From contig NZ_SMLG01000011.1 of NCBI RefSeq assembly GCF_004349195.1, positions 1 through 64,000 of the forward strand: 64,000 nt of DNA, written 5' to 3'. The first letter of the stretch is position 1, and each line of letters begins with the position of its first letter. The stretch is from Flavobacterium rhamnosiphilum (GTDB lineage: Bacteria; Bacteroidota; Bacteroidia; Flavobacteriales; Flavobacteriaceae). The notes beneath the pieces are model-generated. The model saw only the letters and a list, made by a program, of their open reading frames with translations, had not been told where the DNA came from and made no database searches. Both the position numbers and the translations under genes were made by a program. Positions 47,009 to 55,095 of the stretch are shown here, one piece after another.

Positions 47009-48058
47009 ATGACGAACAGGCGAAGCAAACTATTTTTTCATAAAATTACGCATTGGGAATATTGGCCTTTCCAGATTGTTTATATTCCTATTTATTTTTT
47101 ATGGTCCTATTATTCCATCAAGGCAAAATCCATTTTTTTCTTTAATGCCTCTAATCCAACCATAAAAAATGGCGGTTTTATGATGGAGTCTAAAAAAGAA
47201 ATCTACGATTTGATTCCACAACAGTATTACCCAAAAACGGAATTAATACAAGAAGGAACTGCTCTTGAAGAAATTTTAGATAGTATTGAAGCGGCAAAAA
47301 TAAAATACCCTTTGATTGCAAAGCCAGATATTGGACTGCGAGGATCTGGGGTCAAAAAAATTAATACCGTTGCCGATTTAAAAGGGTATGCTGACAAAGC
47401 AAATTTCGATTACGTAGTGCAGGATTTAATTCCTTACGAGAACGAAGTTGGGATTTTCTATGTGCGTTATCCTCATGAAAAAGTAGGCAGAATCACAGGA
47501 ATAGTTTCCAAGGAATTTTTGATTATTACCGGAAACGGGTTTTCTACCGTAGAAGAATTAATCAAAGAAAATCCTCGATACGAACTGCAATTAAAGGTTT
47601 TGAAACAGGAATACGGAAAACAATTGCTTGCTATTCTTCCAAAAGGAGAAAAATTGAATTTGGTGCCTTATGGGAACCATGCACGAGGAGCAAAATTCAT
47701 TGACGGAAGCCATTGGATAACACCAAAATTGACACAAACCATTAACGAAATGTGTTTGCAAATTCCGGGTTTCTACTTTGGGAGATTGGATGTGATGTAC
47801 AATACTATAGAAGAATTGGAACAAGGATTTAATTTTTCAGTTGTGGAGTTGAATGGCGCTGCAAGCGAGCCCACACATATTTATGACCCAAAACATTCTT
47901 TGTTTTTTGCCTGGAAAGAACTCGCGCGTCACATTACGTATATGTATGAAATAAGTGTGGCAAATCATAAAAATGGCGCTCCGTATTTACTGCATAAAGA
48001 CGGTATGAAAGAATATAGAATGCATCTGGAGCAAAGCAATAAAATTGTAAATTTCTAA
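47009..48058 (+). CDS. ATP-grasp ligase-like protein (D-Ala-D-Ala ligase superfamily)
   Basis: 349 residues from the ATG at 47009. An upstream in-frame ATG at 46946 lies inside the NRDE gene and is less likely. A hydrophobic segment near the N-terminus (about 17-37, PFQIVYIPIYFLWSYYSI) suggests membrane association. The ATP-grasp core shows PLIAKPDIGLRGSGVK (nucleotide-binding loop), VVQDLIPYENEVGIFYV, the GNHARGAKF motif, GRLDVMY, and VVELNGAASEPTHIYDP (Mg-binding Glu/Asn). It should join a carboxylate to an amine or thiol with ATP, but the substrates are unknown. The LysE-like gene starts 4 bp after it. Confidence 0.8.
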   Translation: MTNRRSKLFFHKITHWEYWPFQIVYIPIYFLWSYYSIKAKSIFFFNASNPTIKNGGFMMESKKEIYDLIPQQYYPKTELIQEGTALEEILDSIEAAKIKYPLIAKPDIGLRGSGVKKINTVADLKGYADKANFDYVVQDLIPYENEVGIFYVRYPHEKVGRITGIVSKEFLIITGNGFSTVEELIKENPRYELQLKVLKQEYGKQLLAILPKGEKLNLVPYGNHARGAKFIDGSHWITPKLTQTINEMCLQIPGFYFGRLDVMYNTIEELEQGFNFSVVELNGAASEPTHIYDPKHSLFFAWKELARHITYMYEISVANHKNGAPYLLHKDGMKEYRMHLEQSNKIVNF

Positions 48059-48062
48059 AATC

Positions 48063-48713
48063 ATGAAAGCATTAAAGAACATTTTTGTTGGTTTTTTAGT
48101 GAGTTTTATCGGTTCGATACCCTTGGGATATTTGAATGTTGTAGGTTTTGAAATTTATTCAAAACTAGGAATGAACAGCTTGATTTTCTTTTTGTTAGGA
48201 GTTATTTTTGTGGAAATGTTTGTGATTTATTTCACTTTAATTTTCGCAAAGCAATTGGTCAACAATAAAAAATTAATGAAGATCATTGATTTTTTTGCCG
48301 TTTTCTTTCTGTTGATTTTAGGCTATTCTTTTTATGCTCATTCAAATCAAACAATCGAACAACAAGGAATTTTAGAGAAATATGCGATGTATTCTCCTTT
48401 CCTGATTGGCGTGTTTTTGAATTGTATCAATTTCCTTCAATTGCCATTTTGGACAGGTTGGAATCTCTATTTGATGAATGGGAATTATATTTCCATTGTA
48501 AATAAGCTAAAACAGTATTATATTGCAGGGACTTTAATAGGTACATTTCTTGGAATGCTGACTTTGGTTTTGATATTAAATACCTTATCTCAAAACACAA
48601 CTGGCTTTTCTAAATATGTAATGCCAGTAATAATTCCGTCATTTTTTGTGGTTTTGGCTCTTGTTCAAATGGGTAAAGTCTACAAGAAATATTATCGGAA
48701 TAAAACGGAATGA
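48063..48713 (+). CDS. LysE-like multi-pass membrane transporter
   Basis: 216 residues with six predicted membrane helices. Near the N-terminus, FIGSIPLGYLNVVGFEIY resembles the PGP/PLG motif of the LysE/RhtB amino acid exporters, and the size (about 200-220) agrees. Coupled to the ATP-grasp gene (4-bp gap), which suggests that it exports the ligase product or a precursor. This is inference. It could also be a structural LysE-fold relative without transport function. Confidence 0.7.
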   Translation: MKALKNIFVGFLVSFIGSIPLGYLNVVGFEIYSKLGMNSLIFFLLGVIFVEMFVIYFTLIFAKQLVNNKKLMKIIDFFAVFFLLILGYSFYAHSNQTIEQQGILEKYAMYSPFLIGVFLNCINFLQLPFWTGWNLYLMNGNYISIVNKLKQYYIAGTLIGTFLGMLTLVLILNTLSQNTTGFSKYVMPVIIPSFFVVLALVQMGKVYKKYYRNKTE

Positions 48714-48768
48714 TGAAGTTTAACACGCATTTGCTCTAATTTTTTTATAAAAATAAATCTCAATAATC

Positions 48769-49749
48769 ATGAAAAAAACAGTCGCATCTCTTTCTTTGGT
48801 TTTCTTCGGTTGTCTGTCAACTTCAGCTGTCATTGCCCAAACGGCTAGTGAGGCACAATTAAAAATAGTAGCTGTAGAATATAAAGTAGCAGAAAATGAT
48901 GTTGCCGAAACATTGAAATATTTAGCTTCGGATGAATTGGAAGGCAGAGAAACCGGTACGATAGGAATGGTGAAAGCCGCTGATTATTTGGAGCAGTTCT
49001 TCAAAAATAACAATGTAAAGCCTTATTTTAAATCGTATCGCGATACTTTATCAACTTTCAAGGAAACGGCTTTTAATATTGTAGGTTTTGTTGAAGGAAG
49101 CGACCCAGTTCTTAAAAATGAATTTATAATTCTAAGCGCTCATTACGATCATATTGGCTTTGATAAAAAAGGTGTAAATGGAGATTTCATAAACAATGGT
49201 GCCAATGATGATGCTTCAGGAACAACTGCAGTTGCTGAAATGGCGAAATATTTTAGCATCGCCAAAAATAATAAGCGAAGTATTCTTTTTGTGTTTTTTG
49301 CAGGAGAAGAAAAAGGGTTGTTAGGGTCTAAACATTTAGCCAAAAAACTGAAAGCACAAGATTTTAAATTGTACGCCCAGTTCAATATTGAAATGATCGG
49401 TGTGCCAATGAAAAGAGAGTATCTAGCTTATATTACCGGTTTTGACAAATCCAATATGGCGGGTAAAATCAATGAGTATACGGGGAAAAATACAATTGGT
49501 TTCCTTCCAAAAGAAGCTGAATTTCAATTGTTTTACAGATCAGATAACTTTTCTTTTTATGATGTTTTCAAAGTGCCTTGTCAATCTGTGAGTACCTTTG
49601 ATTTTGAAAATTTTGAATTTTACCATCATGTTTCTGATGATTTTAAAGCGATGGATATTTCGCACATGACTTCCTTTATTCAGGAGTTATTGCCTGCTGT
49701 AACGCAAATGGTAAACACGCCGACACAAGAAATCATAATGCTTAAATAG
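48769..49749 (+). CDS. Secreted M28-family zinc aminopeptidase
   Basis: 326 residues with a signal peptide (about 1-24, ending AVIAQ). Dinuclear zinc-site motifs: SAHYDHIG (His ligand), NNGANDDASGT (bridging Asp), FFAGEEKGLLGS (catalytic Glu and ligand Glu), with later Asp/His positions in NIEMIG and FYHHVSDD. Lies 55 bp after the LysE-like gene, so it may be the fifth gene of that row or a separate unit. It cleaves N-terminal amino acids from peptides in the periplasm or outside. Confidence 0.88.
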   Translation: MKKTVASLSLVFFGCLSTSAVIAQTASEAQLKIVAVEYKVAENDVAETLKYLASDELEGRETGTIGMVKAADYLEQFFKNNNVKPYFKSYRDTLSTFKETAFNIVGFVEGSDPVLKNEFIILSAHYDHIGFDKKGVNGDFINNGANDDASGTTAVAEMAKYFSIAKNNKRSILFVFFAGEEKGLLGSKHLAKKLKAQDFKLYAQFNIEMIGVPMKREYLAYITGFDKSNMAGKINEYTGKNTIGFLPKEAEFQLFYRSDNFSFYDVFKVPCQSVSTFDFENFEFYHHVSDDFKAMDISHMTSFIQELLPAVTQMVNTPTQEIIMLK

Positions 49750-49752
49750 TTT

Positions 49753-50322
49753 TTAAGAAACGGCCTTATTCATTTCGTACGCCAAAATAAAATAGTCATT
49801 ATTGTTGAATTGAAAATCCCCAATAATGGTCCATTTTAGTTTTTCGGTATGTGCTTTCGCGGATGGAATATTGATTTTGTTGATGAAAGTCAAACTCAAT
49901 GGATATTTTTGGACCATGTGTATTCTCATGAATTCAAACAGTGGCGTTATCAATCCTTTTCCGCGATATTCCTTGTGAATGCAAATGGGGCCGTATTGAA
50001 AACTATTGGTTGTGGCAATTTCAAAATCTAAAAAGATCAGTTCAGGAAACAATGAACTCATATACTTGAAAATGGGCCATTGTTTGAAAAAATCCCAACT
50101 TCCCGCAAAAATGTAAGCAATGATTTTGTTATTGTCTTTGGCAATAAATAAGTTGTTTTCATTGATAACTTCAGTTAGTTGCTGTATTGTAAATGGTGTA
50201 GTGACAAACCCGGAAGCTTTTTCTTCTTCGGATAAATTAGCTACAAGATACAATTCCTGTAATGCCAATACGCCATCAATGTCACTCATTTTTGCGGTTT
50301 CGAATTGTATGCTTTCTGTCAT
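49753..50322 (-). CDS. GNAT-family acetyltransferase
   Basis: 189 residues. The acetyl-CoA-binding motif of the GNAT fold is recognisable in PICIHKEYRGKGLITPLFEF (R-G-x-G-x-x-x-P/L). N-terminal TAKMSDIDGVLALQE is a typical first strand-helix. The acceptor is unknown. Converges on the M28 gene with only 3 bp between stops, and is divergent from the SDR gene. Confidence 0.8.
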   Translation of the reverse strand: MTESIQFETAKMSDIDGVLALQELYLVANLSEEEKASGFVTTPFTIQQLTEVINENNLFIAKDNNKIIAYIFAGSWDFFKQWPIFKYMSSLFPELIFLDFEIATTNSFQYGPICIHKEYRGKGLITPLFEFMRIHMVQKYPLSLTFINKINIPSAKAHTEKLKWTIIGDFQFNNNDYFILAYEMNKAVS

Positions 50323-50453
50323 TTTCTGGGAATTCGGATGTTAATTTACTTTGTCAAAAATAAGTAAAATTATAGGAATCTTTAATTTTTATTGTAGCAA
50401 CAATCCTTTGCGTAAAGCATTACTTTTTTATCGTTTTTGTTTATTTTTGCTCT

Positions 50454-51131
50454 ATGAAAAATATTATCATCACAGGAACGAGTAGAGGAATAGGATTTGA
50501 GTTGGCATTGCAATTTGCCAATGCGGGACACCAAGTATTAGCCATTTCAAGAAAAATCCCTCAAGCTTTATTAGGGAACGAAAATATCACCTGTCTTTCA
50601 GTTGATTTATCCAATGAATCTGAATTAGTGAAAGTAAGTGATTTTCTTTTCAAGTCTTGGAAACAAATAGATGCAGTCATTCATAACGCAGGAAGTTTAT
50701 TGTTGAAACCCTTTTCAGAAACGACTCAGGAAGATTTTGAAAATATCTATAAAGTCAATGTTTTTGGGGTTGCTAATTTGACTCGAATTTGCCTGCCTTA
50801 TTTGCAAAAAGGAAGCCACGTAGTAACCATAAGTTCTATGGGTGGGATTCAGGGAAGTTTAAAATTTGCTGGATTGGCAGCTTATAGTTCCAGTAAAGGT
50901 GCCGTTATTACGTTGTCAGAGTTGTTAGCTGAAGAATATAAGGAGCGTGGAATTTCTTTCAATGTTTTAGCTTTGGGTTCAGTGCAAACAGAAATGTTGG
51001 CGGAAGCTTTTCCAGGCTATCAAGCGCCAATAACAGCGGGTGAAATGGCCAATTATATTTATGATTTCACTTTGACTGGAAATAAATATTTCAACGGCAA
51101 AGTGTTGCAAGTTTCTTCTACTAATCCATAA
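50454..51131 (+). CDS. Short-chain dehydrogenase/reductase (SDR)
   Basis: 225 residues, a small classical SDR. Cofactor-binding TGTSRGIGFELA at the N-terminus, HNAGSLL (NNAG equivalent), the catalytic serine in VTISSMGG and the YSSSKGA active-site Tyr/Lys pair. Arg after the second strand (ISRK) favours NADP(H). Substrate unknown. The degenerate heptamer array and sprT-like gene follow. Confidence 0.88.
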   Translation: MKNIIITGTSRGIGFELALQFANAGHQVLAISRKIPQALLGNENITCLSVDLSNESELVKVSDFLFKSWKQIDAVIHNAGSLLLKPFSETTQEDFENIYKVNVFGVANLTRICLPYLQKGSHVVTISSMGGIQGSLKFAGLAAYSSSKGAVITLSELLAEEYKERGISFNVLALGSVQTEMLAEAFPGYQAPITAGEMANYIYDFTLTGNKYFNGKVLQVSSTNP

Positions 51132-51163
51132 TAGGTTATTCGTTAAACGACGACTCTAGCAGA

Positions 51164-51205
51164 TAACTCTTTACACATAACGTCTAACTCCTAACCTCCA
51201 ACTAC
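51164..51205 (+). repeat. Array of six degenerate heptamers (TAACTNN) before the SprT-like gene
   Basis: Consecutive 7-nt units TAACTCT, TTACACA, TAACGTC, TAACTCC, TAACCTC, CAACTAC fill 42 bp and end 1 bp before the TTG start. A matching inverted array lies at 53352-53393. Confidence 0.6.
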
Positions 51206-51206
51206 T

Positions 51207-51809
51207 TTGAGCGAAACCTTAGCAAGATACATTCCAGAGCATGCGGTAAAACCCGTTTTCGAACTTATTGTTGCCAATCAAGTGCATCTTAAGATTGTAA
51301 ACGAGCGTCAGACGCGTCATGGAGATTATCGAAAAGGGTTGAATGGGAAGCATGAAATCACGGTTAATTCAAATCTGAATAAATACAAGTTTTTGATTAC
51401 GTTGATTCATGAAATCTCGCATTTGGTGGCTTTTGAAAAATTTGGGAGACATATTAAACCTCATGGAAATGAGTGGAAATATTCTTTTCAAAGGTTGATG
51501 ATTCCTTATATTCGCCCAGAAATTTTCCCGAATCACTTATTGCCTTTGTTGGCACGACATTTCAAAAATCCAACAGCCAGCAGCGATACCGATGCTACTT
51601 TGGCTTTGGCACTGAAACAATTTGACCAACAAAATGATAAAAACTATGTATTCGAAATTCCGTACGGAAGTGTTTTCCGAATCCAAAACGGAAAGATTTT
51701 CAAGAAGGTCGCGATAAGAACCAAGCGTTTTGAATGTTTAGAAATGAGTTCTGGAAGAACCTATTTATTCAACCCAAATGCTGAGGTGGAGTTGTTGAAA
51801 TCAAGCTAG
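51207..51809 (+). CDS. SprT-like zinc metalloprotease-fold protein
   Basis: 200 residues starting at TTG (51207); no in-frame ATG precedes it and the next one is too far inside the conserved region. Zinc motif HEISH at residues 68-72, with a further ligand region HIKPHGNEW, as in SprT/Spartan domains. Members act on DNA-protein crosslinks or have unknown roles. Ends 4 bp from the ABC ATPase gene, which converges on it. Confidence 0.82.
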   Translation: MSETLARYIPEHAVKPVFELIVANQVHLKIVNERQTRHGDYRKGLNGKHEITVNSNLNKYKFLITLIHEISHLVAFEKFGRHIKPHGNEWKYSFQRLMIPYIRPEIFPNHLLPLLARHFKNPTASSDTDATLALALKQFDQQNDKNYVFEIPYGSVFRIQNGKIFKKVAIRTKRFECLEMSSGRTYLFNPNAEVELLKSS

Positions 51810-51813
51810 CCTT

Positions 51814-52575
51814 TTACTCTTTCAAATACGCTTCTCTTACTTTTTTGAATAAATTAGAAGAATAAACAAAGGCCACAACAGCTTCGTTATCGGTTCTGAA
51901 AATTTCTTCTTTGGTTCCTTCCCAAGCTTTTAAACCATCTTTTAAGAATAAAATTTTCTCTCCAATTTCCATCACAGAGTTCATATCATGCGTATTTATT
52001 ACTGTCGTGATATTATATTCTTCGGTAATTTCTTTGATAAGATTATCAATCAAAATAGCTGTATTTGGATCTAAACCAGAGTTTGGTTCGTCACAAAACA
52101 GGTATTTTGGATTGTTTACAATAGCGCGCGCAATCGCTACCCGTTTTTGCATTCCTCCTGAAATTTCCGAAGGTAGTTTTTTATGTGCGTCAGTTAGGTT
52201 GACCCTTTTTAATACAAAGTCTACGCGCTCCTGGATTTTTGAATTATTATCTTTGGTGAACATTTTCAATGGGAAGCCTACGTTTTCGGCAACTGTCATG
52301 GAATCAAACAAGGCACTTCCTTGAAAAACCATTCCGATTTCAGTTCGTAAATCACGTTTTTCATCTGGAGCGAGCTCAGAATATATTCTCCCGTCAAATG
52401 AAATGGTTCCAGATTCTGGAGTGTGAATTCCTAAAAGACTTTTTAGCATAACGGTTTTCCCGGATCCACTTTGTCCAATAATTAAATTCGTTTTTCCTGT
52501 TTCAAAAACAGTGGAAACGCCTTTAAGGATTTTGATACCGCCAAATGATTTTTCTATGTTTTTTACTTCTATCAT
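51814..52575 (-). CDS. ABC transporter ATP-binding protein, MlaF-like
   Basis: 253 residues. Walker A GQSGSGKT, Q-loop MVFQGSALFDS, signature SGGMQKRVAIARAI, Walker B YLFCDEPNSGLDP and the H-loop NTHDM are intact. Similar to MlaF of the maintenance-of-lipid-asymmetry system. The start overlaps the stop of the permease gene by 4 bp. No MCE (MlaD) gene follows, because a convergent gene lies downstream. Confidence 0.9.
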   Translation of the reverse strand: MIEVKNIEKSFGGIKILKGVSTVFETGKTNLIIGQSGSGKTVMLKSLLGIHTPESGTISFDGRIYSELAPDEKRDLRTEIGMVFQGSALFDSMTVAENVGFPLKMFTKDNNSKIQERVDFVLKRVNLTDAHKKLPSEISGGMQKRVAIARAIVNNPKYLFCDEPNSGLDPNTAILIDNLIKEITEEYNITTVINTHDMNSVMEIGEKILFLKDGLKAWEGTKEEIFRTDNEAVVAFVYSSNLFKKVREAYLKE

Positions 52576-53321
52576 GAGCCAAGTAACAATTGAGTTAATA
52601 TGTAATTAAAAGTAATTATGGTAACTGATGTCCAAACAAAGGATACGGTACTTGCGCGCCCTACTTCGAGTGCGCCACCTTTCATGTAATATCCGTGAAA
52701 AGAAGGAATAGTTGCTAATAACATGGCAAAAATCAATGTTTTAAGAAAAGCATAAACGATATGAAACGGAATAAAATCTAATTGCGCACCATTTATAAAC
52801 TCGTCACTTGAAGTAAATCCGCCATAAACACCAGCCATCCAGCCACCCAAAACACCCAGGAACATACTGATTCCAATAACAAAAGGATAAAGCAATAGAG
52901 CAATTATTTTTGGAAAAACTAAATAGTTTAGGGAATTAACTCCCATCACTTCCAGAGCGTCAATTTGTTCCGTCACTCTCATAGTTCCGATACTTGATGT
53001 AATAAAAGAACCCATTTTTCCAGCCATAATCACTGAGATGAACGTAGGCGCAAATTCTAATATTACAGATTGTCGTGTGGCAAAACCAATAAGATATTTT
53101 GGGATTAATGGATTGGTCAGGTTCAATGCAGTTTGGATGGCAACAACACCTCCAACAAAGAAAGAAATGAATGCTACAATACCAAGGGAACCAATAATTA
53201 AATCGTCTATTTCCTTAAAAATTAGATTTCTCATCACAGACCATTTTGTCTGTTTATTGAAAATTTCTTTTAGCATTAAGAAGTATCTTCCTATCTGCGT
53301 TATATATCGAATGAGCATCAT
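52572..53321 (-). CDS. MlaE-type ABC transporter permease
   Basis: 249 residues with about five membrane helices. MlaE/YrbE hallmarks: GVVAIQTALNL, FAPTFISVIMAGKMGSFITSSIGTMRVTEQIDALEVMGV and the central FPKIIALLL. With the ATPase it would move phospholipids between membranes. The first codons are ATG ATG, so the start could be 3 bp later. A TATTTTTG box on the minus strand upstream overlaps the inner end of the heptamer array. Confidence 0.9.
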   Translation of the reverse strand: MMLIRYITQIGRYFLMLKEIFNKQTKWSVMRNLIFKEIDDLIIGSLGIVAFISFFVGGVVAIQTALNLTNPLIPKYLIGFATRQSVILEFAPTFISVIMAGKMGSFITSSIGTMRVTEQIDALEVMGVNSLNYLVFPKIIALLLYPFVIGISMFLGVLGGWMAGVYGGFTSSDEFINGAQLDFIPFHIVYAFLKTLIFAMLLATIPSFHGYYMKGGALEVGRASTVSFVWTSVTIITFNYILTQLLLGS

Positions 53322-53351
53322 AGTTTTGTGAATATGGGCTAAATTACAAAA

Positions 53352-53393
53352 ATAGTTATGAGTTATAAGTTATGCGTTCGTAGTTTTCGTTAG
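53352..53393 (-). repeat. Inverted array of six degenerate heptamers (TAACTNN) before mlaE-like gene
   Basis: On the minus strand, consecutive units CTAACGA, AAACTAC, GAACGCA, TAACTTA, TAACTCA, TAACTAT span 42 bp, the same length and period as the array at 51164-51205 but in opposite orientation. It overlaps the last 4 bp of the upstream glycosyltransferase gene. Confidence 0.55.
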
Positions 53394-54238
53394 AAAATTT
53401 TTTCTTTCATTTTCTTCAAACGATACTTGCGAATAAATTTAGCTTGTTCTGCGGTTACCAATAATGGTGTTTTAGCTGCTTTTGCTTTCCAAAAACCTTT
53501 GATGTAATCTAAAAAGAGTAACGGTTTCTTTTTCATCATCGCCAGTTTTGCCGAAGCTATCGAAGTGATTAAAAATCCGTAACCTAAAGTGTAAAACGCT
53601 TCTCCCTGTTTATAACGGGCCGTTTTGTTGTAATTTGCTCCAGTTGGTTTTAAATGTTTTACGATTAATGAAGCATCGGTAACGACTTTCCAGCCGTAAA
53701 ATTTTGACAATAATTCATCAACAGTATCCCAACCCATAGCAGGTTTTAAATTCCCTATTTGTTGGAAACATGCTTTTCTATAAGCTTTAAACGCACCACG
53801 AATATGGTCTTTATCGGTTAGGTTTTCCAGAATCCATTCGCCATTTTTTTCAATGTAAGCAAATCCGCCAGCCATTCCTATTGTTGCGTCTTTTTCGAAA
53901 ATATTTAGAATAGTTTCGAAATAGTTGTTGGGTAAAATTAAGTCAGCATCCAGTTTTACGATAACGTCATATTCTTCGTCCAGTGTTTCGAAACCTTTGT
54001 GAAAAGCCTGAATGACTTTACTTCCTGGTAAATGTATCGCGCTTGAAGTTTTGTTTACTAAAGAGATAAACGGATTTTCTTTGGCGTAAGCCGTAACTAT
54101 TTCAGCCGTTTTATCCGTAGAATTGTCATTGACAATCACTATTTTTTTTGGTAAAATAGTTTGAGAAATCAAAGAATCTAAAGTTAAAGCAATAAAAGCT
54201 TCTTCGTTATGAGCCGGAATAACAATATAATAATTCAT
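53390..54238 (-). CDS. Family 2 glycosyltransferase (GT-A fold)
   Basis: 282 residues. N-terminal VIPAHNEEAFI nucleotide-sugar-binding motif, VNDNSTDKTAE, the DXD-like KLDADLILP and the AMGWDTVDEL acceptor region. No membrane helix is clear except a hydrophobic stretch near residues 225-240. It likely adds a sugar to a cell-surface glycan or lipid; the next gene is a small methyltransferase, which often accompanies such enzymes, although here a 67-bp repeat-filled gap separates them. Confidence 0.85.
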   Translation of the reverse strand: MNYYIVIPAHNEEAFIALTLDSLISQTILPKKIVIVNDNSTDKTAEIVTAYAKENPFISLVNKTSSAIHLPGSKVIQAFHKGFETLDEEYDVIVKLDADLILPNNYFETILNIFEKDATIGMAGGFAYIEKNGEWILENLTDKDHIRGAFKAYRKACFQQIGNLKPAMGWDTVDELLSKFYGWKVVTDASLIVKHLKPTGANYNKTARYKQGEAFYTLGYGFLITSIASAKLAMMKKKPLLFLDYIKGFWKAKAAKTPLLVTAEQAKFIRKYRLKKMKEKIF

Positions 54239-54248
54239 TTTTCTTGAG

Positions 54249-54288
54249 GGACTAAGTTTCTAAGATGCTGAGATTATAAGATTTTAAA
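54249..54288 (+). repeat. Degenerate octamer repeat (NNNCTAAG)
   Basis: GGACTAAG, TTTCTAAG, ATGCTGAG, ATTATAAG and ATTTTAAA follow one another with period 8 in the gap between the glycosyltransferase and methyltransferase genes. Confidence 0.5.
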
Positions 54289-54305
54289 CTTAAAAATTGT
54301 AGAGT

Positions 54306-54860
54306 CTAGGCTCCCTTCCCTTCGGGGAGGGTTGGGGTGGGGATTTTTTCAGCGTAAACAATATAATATCGGTTGGTGAACTTTCTCAATAAGGGACGAA
54401 TGCCAAATTTCTTTACTGGATTTGTCCATTTTTCACGGTCGATTATTTTCCAACCCGTTTTTTCCAAAAGCCAGTCCAGTTGCCAATCTTCAAATTCATG
54501 ATAATGTCTGTCCCACATATCGGTTTTGCTTCGATAGGCTGGTGAAAACCACAAACGCATTGGGATAGATATAAAAAGTTTATCCGATTTTATTTCGCTT
54601 AAAATTGTGTAAGGATTTAGTAGATGTTCAAAGATTTCGAAAGCGGTCACCACATCTTTTTTTTCTGTCGAAAAGATGGATTGGTCTTTGTCTAAGTCTT
54701 CTCCTGCTGTATTTGTAACTGCAAATCCTTCGGATTTCATGATTTTAGAGAAAGGATTTTCAACACCTAAATCTAAGATGGTCTCTGAAGGTGAGACGTG
54801 TTTTTTTAGAAATTCTAAAGTATGTTTGAATCTTTTATTGGGAAACGTTTTTTCGTACAT
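54306..54860 (-). CDS. Class I SAM-dependent methyltransferase-like protein
   Basis: 184 residues. SAM-binding strand ETILDLGVENPF, acidic post-II turn, FEIFEHLLNPYTIL (methyltransferase motif IV region) and the RHYHEFEDWQLDWLLEKTGW segment. The substrate is unknown. The last 11 residues, PTPTLPEGKGA, are encoded by a GC-rich palindromic repeat (54309-54343), so the natural C-terminus was probably shorter and has been extended into the repeat. Confidence 0.8.
   Translation of the reverse strand: MYEKTFPNKRFKHTLEFLKKHVSPSETILDLGVENPFSKIMKSEGFAVTNTAGEDLDKDQSIFSTEKKDVVTAFEIFEHLLNPYTILSEIKSDKLFISIPMRLWFSPAYRSKTDMWDRHYHEFEDWQLDWLLEKTGWKIIDREKWTNPVKKFGIRPLLRKFTNRYYIVYAEKIPTPTLPEGKGA
54309..54346 (-). 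repeat. REP-like GC-rich palindrome read through by the methyltransferase gene
   Basis: On the minus strand, CCCACCCCAACCCTCCCC, then GAA, then GGGAAGGG: a hairpin (CCCTCCCC against GGGAAGGG, one mismatch) in an otherwise AT-rich area. The same kind of element gives TPTLPEG-type C-terminal tails in many bacterial proteins, from memory. Confidence 0.6.
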
Positions 54861-54874
54861 GTTTTTTTGATTTT

Positions 54875-54898
54875 GCCGCTAGGGCACGAAGGCACAAA
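54875..54898 (+). repeat. Short octamer repeat (GGCACNAA)
   Basis: GCCGCTAG, GGCACGAA and GGCACAAA follow with period 8, just upstream of the methyltransferase gene. Only three units are recognisable. Confidence 0.4.
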
Positions 54899-54929
54899 TA
54901 TAGTAATAAATGTGTTTTTGGGCATTCTT

Positions 54930-55091
54930 TTTTAGCCCGGATGGGAATGAAAATCCCGGAGCTTCAAAATGTAGTTTTTCAAGGTGCAAAAAGCGACTGA
55001 AAGAAGCTTTCTTGCACCTTAGAAAAACAAGTTTTGTAGTGAGGAATTGTAGTGTACAGCCGGATTAGCTCCTGATTGTTGCGTTCCTCAC
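54930..55091. repeat. Structured intergenic element with three hairpins
   Basis: Begins TTTTAGCCCGGAT and contains a short hairpin (54943-54957), a long stem of about 16 bp plus an inner 5-bp stem (54974-54989 with 55012-55028, one bulge; inner arms 54990-54994 and 55006-55010), and an outer 8-bp stem (GTGAGGAA at 55039-55046 with 55084-55091) enclosing CAGCCGGATTAGCTCC. The AGCCC...TTAGCTCC boundaries resemble an intergenic element I remember from other Flavobacterium genomes. The hairpin nearest the KAS III stop could also end that transcript. Confidence 0.5.
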
Positions 55092-55095
55092 AATT

